Source: Streptomyces phaeoluteigriseus (GTDB lineage Bacteria > Actinomycetota > Actinomycetes > Streptomycetales > Streptomycetaceae). Taken from it: a DNA stretch of 47,535 nucleotides. Shown here one piece after another: positions 16,563 to 23,698 of this stretch (positions within the stretch are counted from its first letter, which is position 1; each line of letters begins with the position of its first letter). The stretch lies in the NCBI RefSeq assembly GCF_001896135.2, contig NZ_MPOH02000015.1, positions 1,181,157-1,228,691 on the forward strand. Direction: 5' to 3'. Below the pieces are notes generated by a model. That model saw nothing but the letters and a program-made list of their open reading frames with translations, was not told where the DNA came from and made no database searches. The translations under genes were made by a program, and so were the position numbers.

Positions 16563-16844
16563 CGCTCCGTCAAGATCCGCCCCCGCGCTGCCGGCCGTAC
16601 ACCGGGGAGCGAGCGTGTGAATTCACGCACAAGGGATTACCTGCCAGTAGCGGCCGATATGACGCGGTCCTGGGCGTCCTCGCAGATGAGGGCGCACGCC
16701 AGGGCCGCGTCAGCATTCCGGCCCCTCGCATCAAGGCTTCATTGGTGTTTGACCGGTCGGTCATGCCCTGGTAACACCAATCAGTGACGCTGGTGTCACA
16801 CCACGTAGATCCGTGCCAAGCCGCTCCCGAGGGGAACCCCCGCC
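16563..16844 (+). other. Gap with a promoter and dyads upstream of the 66-residue protein
   Basis: These 282 bases follow lipA. They contain the 10-bp palindrome GTGAATTCAC (16617-16626), the promoter and nested dyads at 16741-16803 (listed separately), and no supported gene. A 64-codon minus-strand frame here lacks protein-like composition. Confidence 0.5.
16741..16803 (+). promoter_or_regulatory. Promoter TTGACC-17-TAACAC inside nested inverted repeats
   Basis: The -35-like TTGACC (16749-16754) and -10-like TAACAC (16772-16777) are 17 bp apart and sit 68 bases before the 66-residue ORF. Overlapping the -35 is the dyad TGACCG-GT-CGGTCA (16750-16763), and flanking the whole promoter is a 9-bp inverted repeat, ATTGGTGTT (16741-16749) / AACACCAAT (16773-16781). 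Downstream is a perfect 13-bp palindrome, TGGTGTCACACCA (16791-16803). Such dyads are typical operators for TetR-like dimers. Confidence 0.5.
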
Positions 16845-17045
16845 ATGCAGGCCGCGCCCGTTCGCGCCACCGCGATCCCGACCGTCACCGACGCCCTGCG
16901 CGCCGTCGAGTCCCTGCTCATGAGCAGCGGCCAGCGCACCGCCCGGCGCAATGCCTGGACCTCCGTCCTGGAGGACCGCCGTCGCGCCAAGGACCGTTTC
17001 GAGGCGGAGCGTGTCCTCGGGGAGGCCACCTCCGTCCGTCTCTGA
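16845..17045 (+). CDS. Small conserved Streptomyces protein, unknown function
   Basis: This 66-residue basic, helical cytoplasmic protein contains VTDALRAVESLLMSSGQRTARRNAW and EDRRRAKDRFEAERVL. The sequence is of a type I associate with a Streptomyces-specific conserved small protein directly after lipA; no function is known to me. The ATG at 16845 has GAGGGGA about 10 bases upstream. It has its own dyad-rich promoter and is followed after 101 bases by the DUF4191 gene on the same strand. Length and composition suggest a possible regulatory or nucleic-acid-associated role, but nothing shows this directly. Confidence 0.75.
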   Translation: MQAAPVRATAIPTVTDALRAVESLLMSSGQRTARRNAWTSVLEDRRRAKDRFEAERVLGEATSVRL

Positions 17046-17146
17046 CCGCTCCGGCCCTCCCCTCCGGGGCATCTCCGGGTCGCCCCGGGGCCGTCTCCGG
17101 GGCACTGCCGTCGTCGGCACTCCCCGGGCCACGTAGACTGCGTGGC

Positions 17147-17848
17147 ATGGCGAGGAAGGACACGGCGGCGGACGCCGCTAACACCGGGCGACTGAAGCAG
17201 ATCGCCCTGACCTACAAGATGACCCGCAGGGCCGACAAGAAGATCGGTCTTGTACTCGCGGCTGTCGGAATCGTCACCTTCGGTGTCTTCCTCGCGATCG
17301 GTTTCCTGATCGGTCACCCCATCTACCTGGGCATCCTGGGATTCCTGCTCGCTTTCCTCGCGACGGCGATCGTGTTCGGGCGCCGGGCGGAGCGGGCGGC
17401 CTTCGGGCAGATGGAGGGCCAGCCGGGCGCTGCCGCGGCGGTGCTCGACAACATCGGCCGGGGCTGGACGACGACCCCGGCGGTGGCGATCAACCGCAGC
17501 CAGGACGTGGTGCACCGCGCGGTCGGCAAGGCCGGCATCGTGCTGATCGCCGAGGGCAACCCGAACCGGGTGAAGAGCCTGCTGGCGGCCGAGAAGCGGA
17601 AGATGAACCGGATCGTCGCGGACGTCCCGGTGCACGACCTGCTCGTCGGCACGGGCGAGGGCCAGGTCGAGCTGAAGAAGCTGCGGACCACCATGCTGAA
17701 GCTGCCGCGGGTGCTGACCGGCCCCCAGGTGACCGCGACCAACGACCGGCTGCGGGCCATGGGCGACCTGATGAGCAACATGCCGCTGCCGAAGGGCCCC
17801 ATGCCCAAGGGCATGCGCCTGCCGAAGGGCGGGCAGCGGCCCCGCTGA
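17147..17848 (+). CDS. DUF4191 membrane protein
   Basis: This is a 233-residue integral membrane protein. After a basic N-terminus (MARKDTAADAAN, then RLKQIALTYKMTRRADKKIG), two membrane helices occupy about residues 39-61 and 65-85. A cytoplasmic domain follows, with EGQPGAAAAVLDNIGRGW and KAGIVLIAEGNPNRVKSLLAAEKRK, ending in a Gly/Pro/Met/Lys-rich tail. This is the actinobacterial DUF4191 family, regularly found next to lipA and glnA and of unknown function. The ATG at 17147 is preferred because the family begins there. A strong bidirectional hairpin follows. Confidence 0.88.
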   Translation: MARKDTAADAANTGRLKQIALTYKMTRRADKKIGLVLAAVGIVTFGVFLAIGFLIGHPIYLGILGFLLAFLATAIVFGRRAERAAFGQMEGQPGAAAAVLDNIGRGWTTTPAVAINRSQDVVHRAVGKAGIVLIAEGNPNRVKSLLAAEKRKMNRIVADVPVHDLLVGTGEGQVELKKLRTTMLKLPRVLTGPQVTATNDRLRAMGDLMSNMPLPKGPMPKGMRLPKGGQRPR

Positions 17849-17860
17849 TCCCTGTCACAC

Positions 17861-17900
17861 ACGAAGGGGGCGCCCGGATTCTTCCGGGCGCCCCCTTCGT
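17861..17900. terminator. Strong terminator hairpin between convergent DUF4191 and RDD genes
   Basis: A perfect 17-bp stem (17861-17877 with 17884-17900) closes a 6-nt loop 12 bases past the DUF4191 stop. Its right arm runs into a tandem repeat. Confidence 0.85.
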
Positions 17901-18001
17901 CGTACGGTCACGTTCGTCGTACGGTCTCGCGCCGCGTCGTACGGTCACGTTCGTCGCACCGTCTCGCGGTCCGTCGTACGGTCTCGCGCCGCGTCGTGAC
18001 G
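17898..18001. repeat. 37-bp tandem repeat built on CGTCGTACGGTC
   Basis: The 12-mer CGTCGTACGGTC occurs at 17898, 17915, 17935 and 17972, with a degenerate copy at 17952 and a fragment at 17992. Spacers alternate between 5 nt (ACGTT) and 8 nt (TCGCGCCG-like), so the higher-order period is 37 bp over about 2.7 copies. The array fills the gap before the RDD stop codon. Confidence 0.85.
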
Positions 18002-18030
18002 TCAGGCGCCGCGCGCTGCCCGGACGGGAT

Positions 18031-18498
18031 TCACATGCGGACCTCGACCGTGCGGGCCACGCGGTCGTGGAGGCCGCGGCCGTCGCGGTCCCAGATCAGG
18101 GCGGGGACGGCGAGGCAGAGCAGGACCGTGCGGGCCGCCGCGCGCAGGGGGTTAACGGTGCCGGTGTCGAGGGCCACCACACGCAGGCCGAAGAGGCGCT
18201 TGCCGGGGGAGAAACCGAGGGTGCCGACCGTGAGGAGGCTCATCACGAGGAAGATCAGCAGGGCCCAGTTGCTGGTCGCCGGGCCGTAGCCGTGCGTGAT
18301 CAAGCTGTATGCGATCAAGACGCACAGCCCCCAGTCCACGGCCAGCGCGCCCAGCCGGCGGCCGGGGCGGGCGATCGAACCCGGCCCCTCCTCCGGCAGG
18401 CCCAGCTGCTCGCCCCGGTATCCGAAGTCGGCACCGGCGTCCTCCATGGCCGCGCGGGGCCCGGACAGCCACGATCCGATTGCTTGCCTGTTGTCCAC
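18031..18498 (-). CDS. RDD-family membrane protein
   Basis: This is a 155-residue integral membrane protein. The RDD signature is visible as RPGRRLGALAVDWGL (Arg/Asp in helix 1) and a final RDGRGLHDRVARTVEV (Asp in HDRVA), with helices at about 50-70, 80-98 and 118-135, and FSPGKRLFGLRVV between helices 2 and 3. Some RDD proteins act as cation/proton antiporters; the role here is unknown. The GTG at 18498 starts the frame. It is divergent from glnA, and 209 bases separate the two, including the GlnR box. Confidence 0.87.
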   Translation of the reverse strand: MDNRQAIGSWLSGPRAAMEDAGADFGYRGEQLGLPEEGPGSIARPGRRLGALAVDWGLCVLIAYSLITHGYGPATSNWALLIFLVMSLLTVGTLGFSPGKRLFGLRVVALDTGTVNPLRAAARTVLLCLAVPALIWDRDGRGLHDRVARTVEVRM

Positions 18499-18573
18499 CC
18501 GTCCACGGTACTGCGCACCCTTTTGCGCGCGGGACGGCGGGGTGCGTCGGCGTTACGGTGGAACCCGGGCCGG

Positions 18574-18611
18574 TTAACTTCGGCGAAACAAATGGGTCAC
18601 GCCCGAGAAAC
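18574..18611 (+). promoter_or_regulatory. GlnR box upstream of glnA
   Basis: Two complete a/b pairs lie in phase: TTAAC (18574-18578), 6 bases, GAAAC (18585-18589), 6 bases, GTCAC (18596-18600), 6 bases, GAAAC (18607-18611). This fits the known GlnR consensus gTnAc-n6-GaAAc repeated every 11 bp. A -10-like TAGGGT lies at 18622-18627, so bound GlnR would sit over and upstream of the -35, as expected for an activator of glnA under nitrogen limitation. Confidence 0.88.
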
Positions 18612-18621
18612 CACCCGTCCC

Positions 18622-18627
18622 TAGGGT
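18622..18627 (+). promoter_or_regulatory. Probable glnA -10 element
   Basis: TAGGGT matches the Streptomyces -10 consensus TAGRRT and lies 11 bases after the GlnR box and 80 bases before the glnA ATG. No good -35 is visible, which fits activator dependence. Confidence 0.55.
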
Positions 18628-18707
18628 CGACGACAGCGTGTGCCACCGCACTGGCCGCACGAACGAACTACCACCCCGGCTCGACGGTCGGGAGTAGGAG
18701 GAGCTGG

Positions 18708-20117
18708 ATGTTCCAGAACGCCGACGAGGCCAAGAAGTTCATCGCGGACAAGGACGTCAAGTTCGTCGACGTCCGCTTCTGCGACCTGCCGGGCGTCATG
18801 CAGCACTTCACGCTGCCCGTCGAGGCGTTCGACCCGGACGAGGAGCTGGCGTTCGACGGCTCGTCGATCCGCGGCTTCCAGGCCATCCACGAGTCCGACA
18901 TGGCGCTGCGCGCCGACCTGTCGACGGCACGCATGGACCCGTTCCGCCGCGACAAGACGCTGAACATCAACTTCTTCATCCACGACCCGATCACGGGCGA
19001 GCAGTACTCCCGTGACCCGCGGAACGTGGCGAAGAAGGCCGAGGCGTACCTGGCGTCGACCGGTATCGCCGACACGGCCTACTTCGGTCCCGAGGCCGAG
19101 TTCTACGTCTTCGACTCCGTCCGCTTCAAGACGTCGGAGAACGAGTCCTTCTACCACATCGACTCCGAGGCCGGCGCCTGGAACACCGGTGCGCTGGAGG
19201 ACAACCGCGGTTACAAGGTCCGCTACAAGGGCGGCTACTTCCCGACCCCGCCGGTCGACCACTTCGCCGACCTGCGTGCGGAGATCTCCCTTGAGCTGGC
19301 CGCGTCCGGCCTCCAGGTCGAGCGCCAGCACCACGAGGTGGGCACCGCCGGCCAGGCCGAGATCAACTACAAGTTCAACACGCTGCTCGCCGCGGCCGAC
19401 GACCTTCAGCTGTTCAAGTACATCGTGAAGAACGTCGCCTGGCGCAACGGCAAGACCGCGACCTTCATGCCGAAGCCGATCTTCGGTGACAACGGTTCCG
19501 GCATGCACGTCCACCAGTCGCTGTGGACCGGCGGTTCCCCGCTGTTCTACGACGAGGCCGGCTACGCGGGTCTGTCGGACATGGCCCGCTACTACATCGG
19601 CGGCATCCTCAAGCACGCCCCGTCGCTGCTGGCCTTCACCAACCCGACGGTGAACTCGTACCACCGCCTGGTCCCCGGCTTCGAGGCCCCGGTCAACCTG
19701 GTCTACTCGCAGCGCAACCGCTCGGCCGCGATGCGTATCCCGATCACGGGCTCGAACCCGAAGGCCAAGCGCGTCGAGTTCCGCGCGCCCGACTCCTCCG
19801 GCAACCCGTACCTGGCGTTCTCGGCCCTCCTCATGGCGGGTCTCGACGGCATCAAGAACAAGATCGAGCCGGCCGAGCCGATCGACAAGGACCTCTACGA
19901 GCTGGCTCCCGAGGAGCACGCGGGCGTCGCGCAGGTCCCGACCTCGCTGCCGGCGGTCCTGGACCGCCTCGAGGCCGACCACGAGTTCCTGCTCGCCGGT
20001 GACGTCTTCACGTCCGACCTGATCGAGACGTGGATCGACTACAAGCGCACCAACGAGATCGCGCCGCTCCAGCTGCGTCCGCACCCGCACGAGTTCGAGC
20101 TGTACTTCGACGTGTGA
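18708..20117 (+). CDS. glnA: Glutamine synthetase type I (GSI-beta)
   Basis: This 469-residue dodecameric enzyme makes glutamine from glutamate, ammonia and ATP in the cytoplasm. The family signatures are all present: FDGSSIRGF, FGPEAEFYVFD (metal Glu), GQAEINYKF, KPIFGDNGSGMHVHQSLW and the NRSAAMRIP region. Tyr397 in DKDLYELAPEE is the adenylylation site of the GSI-beta class, so activity is probably switched by GlnE. The ATG at 18708 follows TAGGAGGAG. The upstream frame is open but not family-like. Transcription is probably activated by GlnR through the box at 18574-18611. A hairpin follows. Confidence 0.98.
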   Translation: MFQNADEAKKFIADKDVKFVDVRFCDLPGVMQHFTLPVEAFDPDEELAFDGSSIRGFQAIHESDMALRADLSTARMDPFRRDKTLNINFFIHDPITGEQYSRDPRNVAKKAEAYLASTGIADTAYFGPEAEFYVFDSVRFKTSENESFYHIDSEAGAWNTGALEDNRGYKVRYKGGYFPTPPVDHFADLRAEISLELAASGLQVERQHHEVGTAGQAEINYKFNTLLAAADDLQLFKYIVKNVAWRNGKTATFMPKPIFGDNGSGMHVHQSLWTGGSPLFYDEAGYAGLSDMARYYIGGILKHAPSLLAFTNPTVNSYHRLVPGFEAPVNLVYSQRNRSAAMRIPITGSNPKAKRVEFRAPDSSGNPYLAFSALLMAGLDGIKNKIEPAEPIDKDLYELAPEEHAGVAQVPTSLPAVLDRLEADHEFLLAGDVFTSDLIETWIDYKRTNEIAPLQLRPHPHEFELYFDV

Positions 20118-20150
20118 TCGGCCCGCGCAGGCCGTCGGCCTGTTGGGCTC

Positions 20151-20182
20151 CGCCCCCGTCCTGGTTTCTCAGGGCGGGGGCG
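20151..20182 (+). terminator. Hairpin after glnA
   Basis: A 13-bp stem (20151-20163 with 20170-20182), perfect in RNA allowing one G-U pair, closes the loop GTTTCT 33 bases past the glnA stop. Confidence 0.75.
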
Positions 20183-20237
20183 CCGTCGTATGGTTTCTGG
20201 CACTGCTGTTCGACACGGGCGACGGGGAGAGACGGAG

Positions 20238-20494
20238 ATGTCCCAACAGGACGACACCGAGCGGGAGTTCGACATCAAGTGGGCCGACGGCGCGGAGTAC
20301 AAGGAGCCCTCGGCGCGCGCCCGCATGCTGGCGGCCGCTGGAAGGAGAACCCGCCCGAGCCCCAGCCCTTCCGGGCCGCCCCCGGCCCGAGGACACCCCG
20401 CCGGTCGTCATGGGCATCGACGGCGATCGTCATGGGCTGCGTGATCGCGGTGATCCTGCTGCTGGGGTACTCGCGGTTCCAGGCACCGTACTAG
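20238..20494 (+). pseudogene. Small tail-anchored membrane protein, broken by a 1-nt deletion
   Basis: The ATG at 20238, after GGAGAGACGGAG, opens an acidic N-terminus (MSQQDDTEREFDIKWADGAE, then EPSARARMLAA). At about 20334-20338 the frame must shift to continue as RWKENPPEPQPFR and then a C-terminal hydrophobic helix, TAIVMGCVIAVILLLGYSRF, ending at the TAG of 20492-20494. Restoring one base gives 85 codons plus stop with protein-like composition throughout, so the gene is real and recently broken or mis-sequenced (GCGGCCGCTGG probably lost one C or G). The product would be a small cytoplasm-facing protein with one C-terminal membrane span. Function unknown. Confidence 0.7.
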
Positions 20495-20663
20495 CATCGC
20501 GCCGCTGCCCGGGCGGGGCAGCGGCGCGACAGCGCGCTGGAACTCCAGGTGAGGGCGGCGCTCGGGGAGGACGTACGGACCGAGGAGCGCCTCGGCCGCC
20601 GGTTCCCGCTGTGAGGTGCTCCCTGACCGTGAGGGGCCCGGCCCGTGAGGGCCCCCGGCGGGC

Positions 20664-20930
20664 CTACCTGCCGCCGCGCTCGCGGGCGTAGCGGCGCTCC
20701 CACTTGGCCTGCTGGTCACGGCGTGCCCGGTAGGCCTTGTACGAGGTCGGCGCGGGCGTGGGGGCGGGGCCCTGCGGAGCGCCCGCGACCGGGCCCGGCG
20801 ACGTCGGGGACGAGCCGCGGCCGTGGCGCGCGTACAGGTAGAGGACGGCGACCGCGGCGAGCCAGTACAGGTGGTTACCGAATCCCAGGACCACCAGGAC
20901 GGCGGTTCCGGAGAGAACGACGGTGCCCAT
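20664..20930 (-). CDS. Small two-helix membrane protein, unknown function
   Basis: This 88-residue protein begins MGTVVLSGTAVLVVLGFGNH and continues YWLAAVAVLYLYARHG, giving two short hydrophobic helices within residues 2-36. A Pro/Ala-rich stretch follows, then a strongly basic, Arg-rich C-terminus (YKAYRARRDQQAKWERR). The ATG at 20930 is decided by AGGAAGGAGG just upstream; the frame extends further upstream without protein-like sequence. It is convergent with the small gene after glnA and divergent from the alpha/beta hydrolase. Family not recognised. Confidence 0.75.
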   Translation of the reverse strand: MGTVVLSGTAVLVVLGFGNHLYWLAAVAVLYLYARHGRGSSPTSPGPVAGAPQGPAPTPAPTSYKAYRARRDQQAKWERRYARERGGR

Positions 20931-21070
20931 GGCGTGCCTCCTTCCTGGGCTTGGACGGACGGGTGTGCTGTGTGGTGGGGATGGGGGGTGGGGTGGCTTC
21001 TCCAGAGTAGGGAGGCGGTCACTCAACGTGCATCTCCTTTTCCCGTCCGAAGGCGTGAGTGAATGGGGCG

Positions 21071-21796
21071 ATGAGACCCTTTGTGCACGAGTACCGCGGT
21101 GAGCGTCTCAGCGGTGTGTACGGCGAAGGCGGCGGTGGTCCCGGTGCGGCCACCGCCGTCGTCCTGCACGGGGCGGGCAGGAGCAGCAAGGAGCGACTGC
21201 TGCCGCTGCTCGGCGAGTTCACGGCGCACGGCTGCCACGCCCTCGCCCTCGACTTCTCCGGGCATGGTGAAAGCAGTGGCGCGCTGCGGGAGTTGAGCCT
21301 GCGGCGGCGCTTCGAGCAGGCCCAGGCGGTCATCGACGCGTACGTGCCGGGCGACCGGCCGCTGGTGCTCGTCGGGTTCAGCATGAGCGGACAGACGGTG
21401 GCGGACCTCACCGCCCACTACGGGGAGCGGGTCGCGGCCCTGGGCCTGTGCGCGCCCGCGGTGTACGCGGGCGAGGCGTGGGACGTGCCGTTCGGGGACG
21501 GGGACGGCCGGTTCAGCACGGTCATCCGGACGCCGGGGAGCTGGCGGGCGGCGCCGGCGCTCGACGCGCTGCGGGCGTACGAGGGGCGGGCGGTGCTCGC
21601 CGTGCCGGGTACCGACACGGTGATCCCGGCGGAGGTCACCGAGGCGGTGCAGGACGCGCTGGCCGCCCGTGCCCGGTACGCCCGCCTCGAACTGCCGCGG
21701 GCCGACCACCATGTGGGCGCGTGGCTGCGCGATCATCCAGGTGACCGGCGGGCGTTCGTGCGTACCGTGCTCACCGGCCTCGGCGAGGGCGGCTGA
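21071..21796 (+). CDS. Alpha/beta hydrolase
   Basis: This is a 241-residue serine hydrolase. The nucleophile elbow is GFSMSG (Ser in G-x-S-x-G, about residue 106). The acid is probably Asp in VPGTDTVIP, and the base is His in RADHHVGAWL. The oxyanion region is VVLHGAGRSSKERLLP. It resembles small alpha/beta-fold esterases or acyl hydrolases; the substrate is not predictable. The ATG at 21071 is taken; an in-frame GTG at 21059 would add four residues. It precedes the HTH_42 gene by 180 bases on the same strand, and a damage-type promoter motif lies between them. Confidence 0.85.
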   Translation: MRPFVHEYRGERLSGVYGEGGGGPGAATAVVLHGAGRSSKERLLPLLGEFTAHGCHALALDFSGHGESSGALRELSLRRRFEQAQAVIDAYVPGDRPLVLVGFSMSGQTVADLTAHYGERVAALGLCAPAVYAGEAWDVPFGDGDGRFSTVIRTPGSWRAAPALDALRAYEGRAVLAVPGTDTVIPAEVTEAVQDALAARARYARLELPRADHHVGAWLRDHPGDRRAFVRTVLTGLGEGG

Positions 21797-21917
21797 ACGG
21801 CGACCCGCGCCTGGCCGGCCAAGCAGGTGCCGCGGTGAAGGCGCGGCAGGCGCCGCGGTGAAGGCGCGGCAGGCGCCGTACGCATGCCAGGTCCGCCGCA
21901 CGGGTGGCACTGCCCCG

Positions 21918-21940
21918 TTGTCAGTGGGGTCGGGGAGGAT
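21918..21940 (+). promoter_or_regulatory. PafBC/RecA-independent DNA-damage promoter-like motif, imperfect -10
   Basis: TTGTCAGTG (21918-21926), 8 bases, then GAGGAT (21935-21940) lies 37 bases before the HTH_42 gene. The known RecA-NDp consensus is TTGTCRGTG-N8-TAnnnT. The long element is perfect; the -10 departs at its first base (G for T). Confidence 0.5.
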
Positions 21941-21976
21941 GCCGGCAGGGACGCGGAGCGACGGACGGAGAGCGGT

Positions 21977-23268
21977 ATGGGCGGCGCGGACGACGGGGTG
22001 CGGTACATCGGCGGGACGGAGCGGCGGGCCCGGCTGGCGCTGCGGCACCGGCTGGCGCCGACGGCTCGTGCCCGGACGCCGGAGGAGGTCGCCGACGCGC
22101 TCCTCGCCCTGCACGGGAGCGACCCGGCGACGGTGTACCTGGCGGTGGGGGCACGCCTCGCGGACCCGTCGGTGACGGTGCCGGAGACGGACCGGGCGCT
22201 GTACCAGGACCGGACACTGGTGCGAATGCACGGCATGCGGCACACCGTGTTCGTGTTCCCGGCCGGACGCACGGCGGTCGTGCACGCCTCGACCGGCCTC
22301 ACGGTCGCCGCCCGGGAGCGGGCCTCGCTGCTGAAGGACATGGCGAAGGCCGGGGCACCGGACGCGGCCTGGCTGAAGGAGGTCGAGGAGTCGGCGCTCG
22401 CCGCGCTGGGGCGGCTGGGCCAGGCTACGGCGGCGGAACTGACCCGCGAGGAGCCCCGGCTGCGGGAGCAGTTCGTGCACTCGGCCGGGAAGAGCTACGA
22501 GGGCGTCCACTCGGTCTCCACCCGGCTGCTGAGGGTCCTGGGGGTGGAGGGCAAGGTGGTCCGGGGCCGTCCGCTGGGCTCCTGGACCTCGTCCCAGTTC
22601 CGCTGGGCTTTGGCCCCCGAGCATCGCGAACTCGACCCGGCCGCGGCCCAGGCGGAGCTGCTGCGCCACTGGCTCACCGCGTGCGGACCCGCGACCGAGG
22701 CGGACCTGAAGTGGTGGACGGGGTGGCGGGTGACGGACGTGCGGCGGGCGCTGGCGGCGATCGGGGCTCGGGCCGTGTCGCTGGACGAGGGCACCGGGTA
22801 CGTCGTCGACGGCGACGTCGAACCGGTCGCCGCGCCGCAGGAGCCGTGGGCAGCGCTGCTGCCGGCCCTCGATCCCACGGCGATGGGGTGGCAGGCGCGG
22901 GACTGGTACCTCTCCCCGGAGCTACGGCCCGCCCTGTTCGACAGAAGCGGGAACGTGGGGCCGACGGTGTGGTGGAACGGGCGGGTCGTGGGGACGTGGG
23001 CGCAGCGCGGGGACGGGGAGGTCGTGTGGCGGGTGGCGGCCGGTGAGGGTGTGGGGCGGGACGCGGGAGGCCTTGATCGCGGGGGAGGCGGAGCGGCTGC
23101 GGGGGTGGGCGTGGGGGAGACGGAGGGTGAGCCCTCGTACGGCGGTCCGGGCGGGCGACTGTCGCCGGGGCGGCTCGTGGGCCGCGGGGCCCGGCGCTGC
23201 CGGGGTGCGGCCTGCGCCCGCCCGGCCGCACCAGGCGGCACGGGAGGGCGCAGGCGGCGGCTGCGGGC
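21977..23268 (+). pseudogene. HTH_42 winged-helix DNA-binding protein (AlkX/AlkZ superfamily), C-terminus frameshifted
   Basis: About 355 residues read cleanly from the ATG at 21977 (GGAGAG upstream). The protein is of the winged-helix DNA-binding (HTH_42, formerly DUF1006) superfamily, which includes the DNA glycosylases AlkX/YcaQ and AlkZ. Visible landmarks are LALRHRLAPTAR, VRMHGMRHTVFV, VSTRLLRVLGVEGKVVRGR and the metal/DNA-binding-like KWWTGW. The position of the catalytic Q-x-Q/D motif reads H46-G-S48 (ALHGSDPATVYL). After about 23050 the conserved tail (REALIAGEAERLRGW) is in another frame, so an indel is present, perhaps two; the exact end is uncertain. The apparent stop at 23281 overlaps the opposing gene. 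A damage-type promoter motif precedes it. Confidence 0.7.
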
Positions 23269-23556
23269 CTACCTGCTGTAGCGCATCAGCGCTCGCACCA
23301 TGTGACACGTCGTGTCCGACGGCGGGTGTACGCCGATCAGTTGGGCCGTGCTGCGGATCTTCTCGTTGCGGGCCTGGTTGGGCAGGTAGACGCCCAGGTC
23401 GAGGAGGGCTATCGCGAGGCGCATGGCCTTGAGGCGGCGGTTGTGCATGACGTACCAGTCGCGGGGCCGTCCGGGCGGCAGCGGCCGCTTCTCCACGGGC
23501 ACGTAGGGCAGGTCGAGTTGGACAGGTCGCTTCGTCTTGAGTGCGGCAGCGGGCAC
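23269..23556 (-). CDS. 95-residue conserved protein of unknown function behind a DNA-damage-type promoter
   Basis: This basic protein of 95 residues contains VQLDLPYVPVEKRPLPPGRP, DWYVMHNRRLKAMRLAIALL and a C-terminal segment, EKIRSTAQLIGVHPPSDTTCH, with HTH-like spacing. The GTG at 23556 is chosen because AGGAGG abuts the ATG at 23562 with no spacer but stands 6 bases from this GTG. A perfect RecA-independent damage promoter (23624-23646, minus) lies about 70-90 bases upstream. The gene is convergent with the HTH_42 gene and divergent from the ArsC-like gene. I do not recognise a family with known function; induction by DNA damage is the only clue. Confidence 0.75.
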   Translation of the reverse strand: MPAAALKTKRPVQLDLPYVPVEKRPLPPGRPRDWYVMHNRRLKAMRLAIALLDLGVYLPNQARNEKIRSTAQLIGVHPPSDTTCHMVRALMRYSR

Positions 23557-23623
23557 GGGCATCCTCCTGTCGCGGTCAGGGCCCCGGCCGGCACCTCCGG
23601 CGGAACCCTCGAACACTGCTTCC

Positions 23624-23646
23624 ATTCTACTGCCCCCCACTGACAA
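23624..23646 (-). promoter_or_regulatory. PafBC/RecA-independent DNA-damage promoter (RecA-NDp), full consensus match
   Basis: On the minus strand TTGTCAGTG (23646-23638) is followed by 8 bases (GGGGGCAG) and TAGAAT (23629-23624). This fits the mycobacterial RecA-NDp consensus TTGTCRGTG-N8-TAnnnT at every fixed position. In mycobacteria such promoters are activated by the WYL proteins PafB/PafC. Expected start of transcription is near 23617, about 60 bases before the 95-residue gene. Confidence 0.8.
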
Positions 23647-23698
23647 TCGCCCCTGGCCAGAGGGGCTTTCAGGCCCCTTTCGAGCTACCGTGACCCGC

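Noticed and set aside
16570..16764. 64-codon minus-strand ORF between lipA and the 66-residue protein gene
   Set aside because: The composition is poor and it overlaps the plus-strand promoter dyads; no supporting context.
18552..18565. An additional GlnR half-site pair (GTTAC...GAACC) before the glnA box
   Set aside because: The spacing is 4 bases and not 6, so it does not fit the GlnR pattern.
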